In this document: piece after piece, positions 52,719 through 63,598 of the stretch
How the letters are laid out: each line of letters begins with the position of its first letter
Position numbering within the stretch: the first letter of the stretch is position 1
Origin: Rubrivivax sp.
GTDB taxonomy: Bacteria > Pseudomonadota > Gammaproteobacteria > Burkholderiales > Burkholderiaceae_C
Length of the DNA: 64,000 nt
Assembly: GCA_022842595.1 (NCBI GenBank)
Contig: JALHPF010000009.1
Coordinates: 1-64,000 of the forward strand
Direction of reading: 5' to 3'
The notes under the pieces: generated by a model
Databases searched by the model: none
What the model saw: only the letters and a program-made list of their open reading frames with translations
What the model was told of the DNA's origin: nothing
Position numbers and translations under genes: made by a program

Positions 52719-52827
52719 GGGGCGCTCCGAAGTCGTTCGTGCTGGCAGTGCGGCGCATCTTAGCCCTGGCGCCGCGGTGATATGGTTGTGCGCCGCGATG
52801 TCCCTTTCGAGAATTCACGGAGCTGCG

Positions 52828-53115
52828 ATGAACACCCTGAAGCTTGCCGCCGCCGCCCTGATCGCCACCTTCAGCGTGTCCGCGCTGGCCGCCAGCGCTG
52901 CCGAGCGAAAGTTCATCCGTGCCGGCATGGGCGAAGGCGAGGTGCTCTTCAAGATCGGCAAGCCCGACCACGAAGCCATGGTGCGCGTGGTGCGAGGTGA
53001 ACCCGAAGAAAAGACCTGGACCTATTTCCCGCATTCCCGCGACCCACAGACCCTGACCGTCCTGACCCTGCGTGCCGGTGTCGTGGACCGGGTCGACCGC
53101 AAGATCGCACGCTAG
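52828..53115 (+). CDS. Small exported protein, DUF2845-like
   Basis: Protein of 95 residues with a signal peptide (MNTLKLAAAALIATFSVSALAASA). The mature 70 residues have the pattern of small SmpA/OmlA-like or DUF2845 domains (IRAGMGEGEVLFKIGKPDH). No catalytic motif is visible. A GGAG site lies 9 bases before the ATG. An inverted repeat (52749-52757 with 52789-52796) lies upstream. Confidence 0.75.
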   Translation: MNTLKLAAAALIATFSVSALAASAAERKFIRAGMGEGEVLFKIGKPDHEAMVRVVRGEPEEKTWTYFPHSRDPQTLTVLTLRAGVVDRVDRKIAR

Positions 53116-53185
53116 GGGCCCGGGCGCCCGCCCGCCCGTCGCGCCCGGCGTCCGGGCGGGCAAGGCCTGTGGCACAGTTCCCGGG

Positions 53186-55273
53186 ATGACCACGCCCCAG
53201 CTTGCCGAGCGCGACACGAGAACCGTGAAGATCGTCCGCGGCGCCTGCCCGCACGACTGCCCCGACACCTGCGCGCTCCAGGTCAGCGTCCAGGACGGCA
53301 TCGCCATCAAGGTGCAGGGCGACCCGGACCACCCGCCGACGCACGGCGCACTGTGCACCAAGGTCAGCCGCTACACCGAACGCAGCTACGACCCGACCCG
53401 GGTGCTCACGCCGCTGAAGCGCAGCGGGCCCAAGGGAGCCGGGCAGTTCACGCCCTGCAGCTGGGACGAGGCGCTGGACAGCATTGCCACGCGCTTGAAG
53501 GCGATTGCCGCGCGCAACCCCGAGGCCGTCCTGCCCTACAGCTACGCCGGCACGATGGGCCTGGTGCAGGGCGACGGCATGGCCGCGCGCTTCTTTCACC
53601 GGCTGGGTGCCAGCCTGCTGGACCGCACCATCTGCGCCAGCGCCGGGGGCACGGCACTGACAGCGGCCTATGGCGGCAAGCTGGGCATGCACACCGAGTT
53701 CTTCGCCGAGAGCCGGCTGATCCTGATCTGGGGCAGCAACAGCATCGCCAGCAACCTGCATTTCTGGACCTTCGCCCAGCAGGCCAAGCGCGCCGGCGCG
53801 AAACTGGTCTGCATCGATCCACGCCGCACCGAAACCGCAGAAAAGTGCCACCAGCACATCGCGCTGTTGCCCGGCACCGACGGTGCGCTGGCGCTGGGGC
53901 TGATGCATGAGCTGATCCACCACGACTGGCTCGACCACGACTACCTCGCCCGCCATGTCGAGGGCTGGCCGGCGCTGCGCGAACGCGCGCTGCAATGGCC
54001 GCCCGAACGCGCCGCCGCCGTGTGCGGCATCAGCGCCGACGATGTTCGCCAGCTGGCCCGCGACTACGGCACCACGAAGCCGGCCGCCATCCGATTGAAC
54101 TACGGCATGCAGCGGGTGCATGGTGCCGGCAGTGCCGTGCGCCTGGTGGCCATGCTGCCCTGCCTGACGGGGGCCTGGCGTCACCGTGCGGGCGGCCTGC
54201 TGCTGTCGTCCAGCGGCTGGTTCCCGCCTGCCCGCAACGACGCCTGGCTGCAGCGGCCCGACCTGCTGGCGGCCGTCCACGGCGAACGCCTGCCGCGCAC
54301 GGTCAACATGTCGACCATCGGCGACGACCTGAACCGCGAGGCCACTGCTGCCTTCGGCCCGAGGATCGAGGCCCTGGTGGTCTACAACAGCAACCCGGTG
54401 GCGGTGGCGCCGCACAGCGGCCGGGTGGTGCAGGGTTTCCTGCGCGACGACCTCTTCACCGTGGTGCTGGAGCACTTTCTCACCGACACCGCCGACCATG
54501 CCGACTTCGTGCTGCCGGCCACCACCCAGCTGGAGCACTGGGACGCGCACACCGCCTATGGCCACACCTACGCGCTGCTGAACGAACCTGCGATCGCGCC
54601 GGTGGGGCAGTGCAAGTCGAATGCGGAGATCTTCCGCCTGCTGGCGGCGCGCATGGGCTTCGACGAGCCCTGCTTCGGCGACAGCGACGAGGCCATGGCA
54701 CGCGGCGCCTTCAAGCCCGACTGGGTGGACCCGGTCCGGCTCGCGGCCCAGGGCTGGGTGCGCCTGAACCTGCCCGACGCGCCATTTGCCGAAGGCGGCT
54801 TCGCCACGGCCAGTGGCAAGGCCATGGCCGCCGAGCAGGGCGTGGCCCCGGATCATGTGCCCAACCACGAATGCGCCGCCGCCACACCGGAGCTGGCGCA
54901 GCGCTACCCGCTGGCGATGATCTCGCCGCCGGCCCGCCACTTCCTGAACAGCACGTTCGTCAACGTGCCCAGCCTGCGCGCCGCCGAAAAGGAACCGCGG
55001 CTGGAGATCCACGCGCTGGACGCCGCCGCCCGTGGCATCGCCAGCGGCGACACCGTGCGGGTGTTCAACGACCGTGGCAGCTACCTGTGCAAGGCCGACG
55101 TGAGCGTCCGCGCGCGGCCCGGCGTCGTCAACGGCCTGGGCATCTGGTGGCGCAAGTTCGGCATCAATGGCACGAACGTCAACGAACTGACGCACCAGCA
55201 GCTGACCGACATGGGCCGGGCGCCTTCGTTCTACGACTGCCTGGTCGACGTGGCGCCGGCCGCCGCAGCCTGA
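53186..55273 (+). CDS. Molybdopterin oxidoreductase, 4Fe-4S type
   Basis: DMSO-reductase-family protein, 695 residues, with an N-terminal 4Fe-4S site CPHDC...C (C21, C25, C29 and a fourth Cys near residue 57) and bis-MGD-binding blocks such as GSNSIASNLHFW and IDPRRTETAEKC. No twin-arginine signal is seen, so it is probably cytoplasmic. The substrate cannot be told; relatives include uncharacterised CPHDCPDTC oxidoreductases. It overlaps the next gene by 3 bases. Confidence 0.9.
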   Translation: MTTPQLAERDTRTVKIVRGACPHDCPDTCALQVSVQDGIAIKVQGDPDHPPTHGALCTKVSRYTERSYDPTRVLTPLKRSGPKGAGQFTPCSWDEALDSIATRLKAIAARNPEAVLPYSYAGTMGLVQGDGMAARFFHRLGASLLDRTICASAGGTALTAAYGGKLGMHTEFFAESRLILIWGSNSIASNLHFWTFAQQAKRAGAKLVCIDPRRTETAEKCHQHIALLPGTDGALALGLMHELIHHDWLDHDYLARHVEGWPALRERALQWPPERAAAVCGISADDVRQLARDYGTTKPAAIRLNYGMQRVHGAGSAVRLVAMLPCLTGAWRHRAGGLLLSSSGWFPPARNDAWLQRPDLLAAVHGERLPRTVNMSTIGDDLNREATAAFGPRIEALVVYNSNPVAVAPHSGRVVQGFLRDDLFTVVLEHFLTDTADHADFVLPATTQLEHWDAHTAYGHTYALLNEPAIAPVGQCKSNAEIFRLLAARMGFDEPCFGDSDEAMARGAFKPDWVDPVRLAAQGWVRLNLPDAPFAEGGFATASGKAMAAEQGVAPDHVPNHECAAATPELAQRYPLAMISPPARHFLNSTFVNVPSLRAAEKEPRLEIHALDAAARGIASGDTVRVFNDRGSYLCKADVSVRARPGVVNGLGIWWRKFGINGTNVNELTHQQLTDMGRAPSFYDCLVDVAPAAAA

Positions 55274-56388
55274 TGCGGCACGGCGGGTGGGCCGCCGCTG
55301 TGGCGGCAACGGTGTCGCTGCTCGCCCTGACCAGCGGCTGCACCGCTCCAGACCCCGTGGGCTACTACGCCCAGGCAGCGGGGGGCCACCTGCACATGGT
55401 GAACGCCGCCCGGCCCGTGGCCGAACTGCTGGCCGACCCCGCCACCGCGCCGGCCCTGCGCGAGCGGCTGCAGCTCAGCCAGCGACTGCGCGACTTCGCC
55501 GTCAGCGAACTGAAGCTGCCCGACAACCGCAGCTACCGCCGCTATGCCGATTTGCAGCGCGCTGCTGCCGTGTTCAACGTCGTGGCCGCGCGCGAGCTGT
55601 CGCTGGAACTGAAGACCTGGTGTTTCCCGGTGGTGGGCTGCGTGGGTTACCGCGGCTACTTCAACCGCGCCCCGGCCGACAGCCTGGCCGCCGAGCTGCG
55701 CACCGAGGGCTGGGAGACCAGCGTCTACGGCGTGCCGGCATACAGCACGCTGGGGCGCACCGACTGGCTGGGTGGCGACCCGCTGCTCAACACCTTCATC
55801 CAGTGGCCGGAAGGTGAACTGGCGCGGCTGCTGTTCCACGAACTCAGCCACCAGGTCGCCTATGCCGACGACGACACGATGTTCAACGAGTCCTTCGCCG
55901 TGGCCGTGGAACGCATCGGCGGTGCACGCTGGCTGCGGCGGCACGCCGGCGCGGCGGCTCAGGCCGAATACGCTGCGCTCGACCAGCGCCGCCAGGATTT
56001 CCGCGCGCTGACCCTGCGCACCCGGCTGCGGCTGCAGGCCATCTATGCCGGCCCTGCACCCGATGCCGACAAACGCCAGGCCAAGGCCGCGGCGATGGCT
56101 GTCTTCCGGGCCGAGTACGAGGCCCTGAAGGCCGGTTCCTGGGCGGGCTTCAGCGGCTACGACGGCTGGGTGGCACGTGCCAACAACGCCACCTTCGCTG
56201 TCCAGGCCGCCTACGACGAACTGGTGCCTGCCTTCGAAGACCTGTTCGTTGCCCAAGGTGGCGATTTCGACCGTTTCTTCGCTGCGGTGAAAACCCTGTC
56301 ACGCTTGCCGAAGGCAGAGCGCCGCAGCAGACTTCTCCAACCTTCCCTGAGGACGACATCGCATGGCCGACATCCACATCCACCGTGA
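55273..56388 (+). CDS. Predicted aminopeptidase lipoprotein (zinc)
   Basis: Lipoprotein, 371 residues, with lipobox LTSGC (about 19-23) and a zinc motif HELSHQ (about 189-194) followed by an NES...E region, matching the putative aminopeptidase family PF10023. It probably sits on the periplasmic face of a membrane. The start overlaps the molybdopterin gene stop by 3 bases (ATGA-type arrangement) and its end overlaps the next gene by 26 bases. Confidence 0.85.
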   Translation: MRHGGWAAAVAATVSLLALTSGCTAPDPVGYYAQAAGGHLHMVNAARPVAELLADPATAPALRERLQLSQRLRDFAVSELKLPDNRSYRRYADLQRAAAVFNVVAARELSLELKTWCFPVVGCVGYRGYFNRAPADSLAAELRTEGWETSVYGVPAYSTLGRTDWLGGDPLLNTFIQWPEGELARLLFHELSHQVAYADDDTMFNESFAVAVERIGGARWLRRHAGAAAQAEYAALDQRRQDFRALTLRTRLRLQAIYAGPAPDADKRQAKAAAMAVFRAEYEALKAGSWAGFSGYDGWVARANNATFAVQAAYDELVPAFEDLFVAQGGDFDRFFAAVKTLSRLPKAERRSRLLQPSLRTTSHGRHPHPP

Positions 56389-56722
56389 CCACCAACTCGG
56401 CCTGGCCAAGGCCCGCAAGATCGCCTGGAAGTGGGCCGAAGAAGTGGAATCCAAGTTCGACATGACCTGCACCGTGCTGGAAGGTGAATTCAGCGACACC
56501 GTCGAATTCAAGCGCAGCGGTGTCCATGGCAGCCTGGTCGTGGCGGCCGACCACTTCGACCTGAACGCCAAGCTCGGTTTCCTGCTGGGGGCCTTCAGCA
56601 AGACGATCGAAAGCGAGATCGAGAAGAACCTCGATGCGCTGCTGAGCAAGAGCGCGGCGGCGGCGACCAAGACTGCCGCGGCGAAGAAGGCACCGGCCAA
56701 GAAGGCCGCGAAAAAAGCCTGA
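56363..56722 (+). CDS. Polyhydroxyalkanoic acid system family protein
   Basis: Small protein of 119 residues of the PHA granule region family, seen beside phasins in other genomes. A compact N-terminal domain (HIHRDHQLGLAKARKIAWKW) precedes a Lys/Ala-rich tail like that of the phasin at 37009. It is probably granule- or DNA-associated. It begins inside the end of the peptidase gene, so they are cotranscribed. Confidence 0.85.
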   Translation: MADIHIHRDHQLGLAKARKIAWKWAEEVESKFDMTCTVLEGEFSDTVEFKRSGVHGSLVVAADHFDLNAKLGFLLGAFSKTIESEIEKNLDALLSKSAAAATKTAAAKKAPAKKAAKKA

Positions 56723-56742
56723 AGGGCGCCAAAGCGCCGCGT

Positions 56743-57693
56743 TCAGCTTTCCCTGCGCCTGGACATCGCGGCCAGGATCGGCGTGTCGTGCGCCACCAGG
56801 TGAGCCTCGCCGTGTTCGATGATGAAGTAGCGAAAGGCCTCGGCCGCCGGTGACAGCACCTTGCTGCCCAGGTGCACCACGTTCCACATGCGCATCAACG
56901 GAGTGCCGGTGATGTCCAGCACCTGCAGCAGCTCGTTCTTCAGCTCCAGGCCGATGGTGTGCAGCGACAGGAAGCTCAGGCCCATGCCGGCCATCACCGC
57001 CTGCTTGATGGTCTCGTTGCTCGACATCTCCATCGCGATGCGTGGCTCGAAGCGGTGTTCGGCGAAGAAGCCTTCCATCGCCATGCGTGTGCCCGAGCCG
57101 TGCTCGCGCGCGATGAACGGGTGACTTTCCAGCGCTGAGACTGGCACATCGCTGAGCTTGCCCAGTGGGTGGCCGGGCGGCGCAATGAACACCAGCGGGT
57201 GCGCAGCGAAGGACTCGGCGCGCGTGGCCACTTCGCGCGGCGGCCGGCCCATGATGGAAATGTCCACGTCACCGGCCTGCATCATTGCCACCAGCTGCTC
57301 GCGGTTGCCGGTGACGCGCAGGCGCACGTCGACGCCGGGGTGGTCGGTATGGAATCGCGCCAGCAGGTGCGGCACGAAGTACTTGGCCGTGCTGACCATG
57401 CCGATGGTGAGCATGCCGCGTTCCACGCGCTTCAGCCGGGCCATGGCGTGGTCGGCGTCCTTCAGCGCGGCCAGCAGGCGCTTGGCGTGAACCAGGAAGT
57501 ATTCGCCCGCGGTGGACAGCGTCACCGAGCGGCCATTGCGGTCGAATAAGGGCAGGCCGACCTGGGCTTCGATCTCCTTGATCTGCATTGAAATGGCCGG
57601 TGGCGTGAGATGCAGCGACTCGGCCGCCCGCGCCATGCTGCCCTGTGCGGCAACCTCAGTGAAAACCCGAAGCTGGCGAAACGTGATGTTCAT
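56743..57693 (-). CDS. cbbR: LysR-type regulator of the cbb operon
   Basis: DNA-binding activator, 316 residues, with an N-terminal helix-turn-helix (ARAAESLHLTPPAISMQIKEIE) and a C-terminal LysR effector domain. It lies directly divergent from cbbL, the usual CbbR position. It responds to metabolites such as RuBP or phosphoenolpyruvate in relatives; the effector here is unknown. Confidence 0.95.
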   Translation of the reverse strand: MNITFRQLRVFTEVAAQGSMARAAESLHLTPPAISMQIKEIEAQVGLPLFDRNGRSVTLSTAGEYFLVHAKRLLAALKDADHAMARLKRVERGMLTIGMVSTAKYFVPHLLARFHTDHPGVDVRLRVTGNREQLVAMMQAGDVDISIMGRPPREVATRAESFAAHPLVFIAPPGHPLGKLSDVPVSALESHPFIAREHGSGTRMAMEGFFAEHRFEPRIAMEMSSNETIKQAVMAGMGLSFLSLHTIGLELKNELLQVLDITGTPLMRMWNVVHLGSKVLSPAAEAFRYFIIEHGEAHLVAHDTPILAAMSRRRES

Positions 57694-57732
57694 GCGGGCA
57701 TTGTCTTCGTAAGCCTGGGCTGATGGAACGGG

Positions 57733-57745
57733 TTAGAAGAACTGA
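57733..57745 (+). promoter_or_regulatory. CbbR-type operator (TNA-N7-TNA)
   Basis: The segment reads TTA-N7-TGA, which fits the TNA-N7-TNA core of LysR-type CbbR sites (T-N11-A). It sits between divergent cbbR and cbbL, just upstream of a weak promoter, as expected for an activator site. Confidence 0.4.
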
Positions 57746-57746
57746 C

Positions 57747-59306
<1,560 letters not shown>

Positions 59307-59330
59307 ACGCAGCCAAGGAGCACCCACACC

Positions 59331-59771
59331 ATGATGACCAACCCCACCGGCCGCCTGACCCAGGGCCAGTTCAGCTTCCTGCCCGACCTGACCGATGCCG
59401 AGATCGCGATGCAGATCGACTACGGCCTGAACAAGGGCTATGCCTGGAGCGTGGAATACACCGACGACCCGCACCCGCGCAACACCTACTGGGAGATGTA
59501 CGGCATGCCGATGTTCGACCTGAAGGACGCTGCTGGCGTGATGATGGAACTGAGCGGCTGCCGCAAGGCCTTCCCGAACCACTACATCCGGATGATGGCC
59601 TTCGACAGCACCCGTGGCGTCGAAACCATCGTGATGAGCTTCATCGTCAACCGCCCGGCCAAAGAAGCCGGCTTCGGCCTGGTGCGACAGGAAGTGGGCG
59701 GCCGCAGCATGCACTACACGGTGCACAGCTATTCGACCGACAAGCCCGAAGCCGAGCGCTACAGCGGCTAG
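59331..59771 (+). CDS. cbbS: Rubisco small subunit (red type)
   Basis: Small subunit of form I Rubisco, 146 residues, with the conserved YWEMYGMPMF and FDSTRGVET segments and the C-terminal hairpin extension of red-type small subunits. It starts 24 bases after cbbL with an AAGGAG site. Confidence 0.96.
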   Translation: MMTNPTGRLTQGQFSFLPDLTDAEIAMQIDYGLNKGYAWSVEYTDDPHPRNTYWEMYGMPMFDLKDAAGVMMELSGCRKAFPNHYIRMMAFDSTRGVETIVMSFIVNRPAKEAGFGLVRQEVGGRSMHYTVHSYSTDKPEAERYSG

Positions 59772-59789
59772 ATCCGCAGGACCCACACC

Positions 59790-60791
59790 ATGGCCACACC
59801 GCTGTATTCCATCCCGGGTGCCTCGGTGGGCGCGCCTGCCGACGACGACGGCACCACACCCATGACCGGGGGCGCCACGGCGGGCGGGCCGGCGACCAGC
59901 GGCGCCCGCACCGTGAACCAGGTGCTGGCCGAAACGCAGGTGCTGACGGTCATCGAGGAACTTGAAGACGACCTCGTGGGCCTGGCACCGGTGAAGCAGC
60001 GCATCCGCGACATCGCGGCGCTGCTCGTCATCGACAAGCTGCGCGCCAACCTGGGCCTGGCTGCCGCCAGTGGCCACGGACAGGCCACGGCACCCAGCCT
60101 GCACATGTGCTTCACCGGCAACCCCGGCACCGGCAAGACGACGGTGGCCCTGCGCATGGCGCAGATCCTGCACCGGCTGGGCTATTCGCGCAAAGGCCAT
60201 CTGATCGCGGTGACGCGCGACGACCTGGTGGGCCAGTACATCGGGCACACCGCACCCAAGACCAAGGAAGTGCTGAAGAAGGCAATGGGTGGCGTGCTCT
60301 TCATCGACGAGGCCTACTACCTGTACCGCCCGGAAAACGAACGGGACTACGGCCAGGAAGCCATCGAGATCCTGCTGCAGGTGATGGAGAACCAGCGCGA
60401 CGACCTGGTGGTGATCCTGGCGGGCTACAAGAACCGGATGGACACCTTCTTCCAGAGCAACCCGGGCATGAGCAGCCGCATCGCCCACCACATCGACTTC
60501 CCCGACTATGCCGTGCCCGAACTGCTGCAGATCGGCCAGCGCATGCTCGGCGGCATGCACTACCGCTTCGGCGATGGTGCGCTGGCGGTGTTCGAGAACT
60601 ACCTGCAGCGGCGCAAGGCGCAGCCGCACTTCGCCAATGCGCGCAGCGTACGCAACGCGCTAGACCGCATTCGCCTGCGCCAGGCCAGCCGGCTGTTTGC
60701 CGACGGTGACCGTGAACTCACCGCCGACGACCTGGTCACCCTGATTCCCGCCGACATCCTGGCCAGCCGCGTATTCCAGTTGCCGACCTGA
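59790..60791 (+). CDS. cbbX: Red-type Rubisco activase CbbX
   Basis: AAA+ chaperone that removes inhibitory sugar phosphates from red-type Rubisco, 333 residues. It has Walker A GNPGTGKT (about 110-117), the Walker [13 protein letters not shown], and the pore-loop segment GQYIGHT. An N-terminal Gly/Ala-rich extension of about 40 residues is present. Activity in relatives requires RuBP. Confidence 0.96.
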   Translation: MATPLYSIPGASVGAPADDDGTTPMTGGATAGGPATSGARTVNQVLAETQVLTVIEELEDDLVGLAPVKQRIRDIAALLVIDKLRANLGLAAASGHGQATAPSLHMCFTGNPGTGKTTVALRMAQILHRLGYSRKGHLIAVTRDDLVGQYIGHTAPKTKEVLKKAMGGVLFIDEAYYLYRPENERDYGQEAIEILLQVMENQRDDLVVILAGYKNRMDTFFQSNPGMSSRIAHHIDFPDYAVPELLQIGQRMLGGMHYRFGDGALAVFENYLQRRKAQPHFANARSVRNALDRIRLRQASRLFADGDRELTADDLVTLIPADILASRVFQLPT

Positions 60792-60834
60792 GCGAGCCCC
60801 CGAGCCCCGACTGCGATTCCCCCGAAAGGCTGCC

Positions 60835-61935
60835 ATGCCACTGTCCAACCGCCGCACCCTCACGCAGTACCTCATCGAGCAACGTCGCCGCTTTCCAGGC
60901 GCCAGCGGCGAGCTGAATGCACTGATCCTGGACGTGTCCCTGGCCTGCAAGGCCATCGCCCGGTCCGTCGCCTTCGGTGCGCTGGGCGACCCGAGCACGC
61001 GCCACATCAGTGCCGCCCAGCCCGGTGGCGACACCAATGTGCAGGGTGAAGTGCAGAAGCCGCTGGACATCGTCAGCAACGAGATCTTCATCCGCACCAC
61101 CGAATGGAGCGGCAACCTCGCCGGCATGGCCAGCGAGGAGATGGAGACGCCCTACCAGATTCCCGGCCCCTACACGCGCGGCAAGTACCTGCTGGTGTTC
61201 GACCCGCTGGACGGCAGCAGCAACATCGACGTCAACGTCTCGGTCGGCAGCATCTTCAGCATCCTGCGCCTGCCCGATGCCGAACGTGAACCCGGCCGCG
61301 ACGTCACCGAGGCCGACTTCCTGCAGTCCGGCGCGCAGCAGGTGGCTGCGGGCTACGCGCTCTACGGCCCGGTCACCATGCTGATCCTGACGGTGGGCGC
61401 GGGCGTGGTCGGCTTCACGCTGGACCCGAACCTGGGCGAATTCAAGCTCACGCACCCGGACATCCGCGTGCCGGCCGACACCCAGGAATTCGCCATCAAC
61501 AGCAGCAACTCCCGCTTCTGGGAACCACCGGTGAAACGCTATGTCGACGAATGCCTGGCCGGCAAGACCGGCCCGCGCGGCAAGGACTTCAACATGCGCT
61601 GGATCGCCAGCATGGTGGCCGAAGCCCACCGCATCCTGATGCGCGGCGGCGTCTTCTTGTACCCGCGCGACACGAAAGACCCGAAGAAGCCCGGCCGCCT
61701 GCGCCTGCTGTACGAGGCCAACCCGGTGGGTTTCATCATGGAGCAGGCCGGTGGCCGCGCCAGCACCGGGCGCCAGCCCGTGCTGGGCGTGCAGCCCAGC
61801 GAACTGCACCAGCGCGTCGGGCTGGTGTTCGGCAGCAGGAACGAGGTCGAACGCATCGAGCGCTATCACGCCGACACCGCCACGCGCGACGTCGCCAACC
61901 CCCTGTTTGCCGAACGCAGCCTTTTCCGGGACTGA
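60835..61935 (+). CDS. cbbF: Fructose-1,6-bisphosphatase, class I
   Basis: Calvin-cycle and gluconeogenic phosphatase, 366 residues, with the metal-binding blocks [21 protein letters not shown] and the sugar-binding GGVFLYPRD. It is the fourth cbb gene; relatives also accept sedoheptulose bisphosphate. An AAAGG site is upstream. Confidence 0.96.
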   Translation: MPLSNRRTLTQYLIEQRRRFPGASGELNALILDVSLACKAIARSVAFGALGDPSTRHISAAQPGGDTNVQGEVQKPLDIVSNEIFIRTTEWSGNLAGMASEEMETPYQIPGPYTRGKYLLVFDPLDGSSNIDVNVSVGSIFSILRLPDAEREPGRDVTEADFLQSGAQQVAAGYALYGPVTMLILTVGAGVVGFTLDPNLGEFKLTHPDIRVPADTQEFAINSSNSRFWEPPVKRYVDECLAGKTGPRGKDFNMRWIASMVAEAHRILMRGGVFLYPRDTKDPKKPGRLRLLYEANPVGFIMEQAGGRASTGRQPVLGVQPSELHQRVGLVFGSRNEVERIERYHADTATRDVANPLFAERSLFRD

Positions 61936-61956
61936 CCGCGCGGAGCACCCAAGACC

Positions 61957-62841
61957 ATGAGCCACAAGCACCCCATCATCGCCATCACCGGCTCGTCCGG
62001 CGCCGGCACCAGTTCCGTCACGCGGACCTTCGAGAACATCTTCCGGCGCGAGGGTGTGCACGCTGCCGTCATCGAAGGCGACAGCTTCCACCGCTACGAC
62101 CGCATGGAAATGCGCGCGCGCCAGGCCGAGGCCGAGAAGGCCGGCAACAAGAACTTCAGCCACTTCGGACCCGAGAACAACCTGTTTCCCGAACTCGAGG
62201 CGCTCTTCCGCGACTACGGCGAAAGCGGCACCGGCCGGCGCCGCAAGTACCTGCACGACCCCGTCGAAGCCAAGCCCTACGGCCAGGACCCCGGCACCTT
62301 CACGCCCTGGGAAGAGCTGTCGGGCGACACCGACTTGTTGTTCTACGAAGGCCTGCATGGCGCCGTGGTCACCGACGACGTCAACATCGCCCGCTACCCC
62401 GACCTGCTGATCGGCGTGGTGCCGGTGATCAACCTCGAGTGGATCCAGAAACTCTGGCGCGACAAGCATGTGCGCGGCTATTCGGCCGAGGCCGTGACCG
62501 ACACCATCCTGCGCCGCATGCCCGACTATGTGCACTACATCGTGCCGCAGTTCGCCCACACCCACGTGAACTTCCAGCGGGTGCCCATCGTCGACACCAG
62601 CGACCCCTTCATCGCCCGCGACATCCCGCAGCCCGACGAGAGCCTGTGCGTCATCCGCTTCGCCAATCCGAAGGGCATCGACTTCCCCTACTTGATGAGC
62701 ATGATCAAGGACAGCTATATGAGCCGTGCCAACACCGTGGTGGTGCCCGGCGGCAAGATGGAACTGGCGATGCAGCTGATCTTCACGCCCTTCATCTGGC
62801 GCATGATGGAGCGGCGCCAGCGCGCCCTGGGCGCCATCTGA
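61957..62841 (+). CDS. cbbP: Phosphoribulokinase
   Basis: Makes ribulose-1,5-bisphosphate from ribulose 5-phosphate and ATP, 294 residues. The P-loop GSSGAGTSS (about 12-20) and the IEGDSFHRYDR and LFYEGLHG segments of proteobacterial PRK are intact. It lies between cbbF and cbbY in the same transcript. Confidence 0.96.
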   Translation: MSHKHPIIAITGSSGAGTSSVTRTFENIFRREGVHAAVIEGDSFHRYDRMEMRARQAEAEKAGNKNFSHFGPENNLFPELEALFRDYGESGTGRRRKYLHDPVEAKPYGQDPGTFTPWEELSGDTDLLFYEGLHGAVVTDDVNIARYPDLLIGVVPVINLEWIQKLWRDKHVRGYSAEAVTDTILRRMPDYVHYIVPQFAHTHVNFQRVPIVDTSDPFIARDIPQPDESLCVIRFANPKGIDFPYLMSMIKDSYMSRANTVVVPGGKMELAMQLIFTPFIWRMMERRQRALGAI

Positions 62842-62848
62842 AACCGTC

Positions 62849-63547
62849 ATGCCCAGGGCGCTGATCTGGGACGTCGACGGCACCATCGCCGAGACCGAGC
62901 GCGACGGCCACCGCATCGCCTTCAACCAGGCCTTTGAAGCGCTGGGCCTGCCCTGGCGCTGGAACGTGGCGCTCTACGGCGAGTTGCTGCACGTGACGGG
63001 CGGCCGCGAACGGCTGCTGCACGACATGCGCAGCCGTGGTGACGCGCCCGCGCCCGGCCCCGCGCGCGATGCCCTGGCGCTCGAACTCCACCAGCGCAAG
63101 AACAAGGCCTACGCCGACATCGTGGCCCAGGGCCGCCTGCCGGCGCGGCACGGTGTCAAGCGCCTGGTGGCTGAATGCCAGGCGGCAGGCGTGAAGCTGG
63201 CAGTGGCCACCACCACCAGCCGCAGCAATGTCGACGCCTTGTTCGCCAGCCTGTGGGGCGTGCGCTGGCAGGACATCTTCGGCGTCGTCATCTGCGCCGA
63301 GGACGCGCCGGCGAAGAAGCCCGACCCGCTGGCCTACACGCTGGCCCTGCGAGGCCTGGGGGTCACTGCCGAAGAGGCGTTTGCGCTGGAAGACTCGCCC
63401 AACGGCCTGCATGCGGCACGCGCCGCGGGCATCGCCTGCGGCGTCACGCGCAGTGTCTACTTCGCCGATGCGGCCTTCGAAGGCGCATGCTGGGTTCGCG
63501 ATGATCTGGACAGCGCGCCGGCGATGACCCTGGCCCGACTGCTCTAG
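62849..63547 (+). CDS. cbbY: CbbY, xylulose-1,5-bisphosphate phosphatase
   Basis: HAD hydrolase, 232 residues, with DVDGT (D8, D10), TTTSRSN and EDSPNGLHAA motifs. CbbY of Rhodobacter removes xylulose-1,5-bisphosphate, a Rubisco inhibitor and misfire product; by position and similarity this should do the same. It begins 7 bases after cbbP. Confidence 0.93.
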   Translation: MPRALIWDVDGTIAETERDGHRIAFNQAFEALGLPWRWNVALYGELLHVTGGRERLLHDMRSRGDAPAPGPARDALALELHQRKNKAYADIVAQGRLPARHGVKRLVAECQAAGVKLAVATTTSRSNVDALFASLWGVRWQDIFGVVICAEDAPAKKPDPLAYTLALRGLGVTAEEAFALEDSPNGLHAARAAGIACGVTRSVYFADAAFEGACWVRDDLDSAPAMTLARLL

Positions 63548-63598
63548 CCCGGCTCTGGCAGCATCCTGCATCGCAGTTGTCTGCCGGAGTTCCAAGCC

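Noticed and set aside
52749..52796. Inverted repeat upstream of the small exported protein gene
   Set aside because: Long 31-base spacer and one mismatch; too weak to name as an operator.
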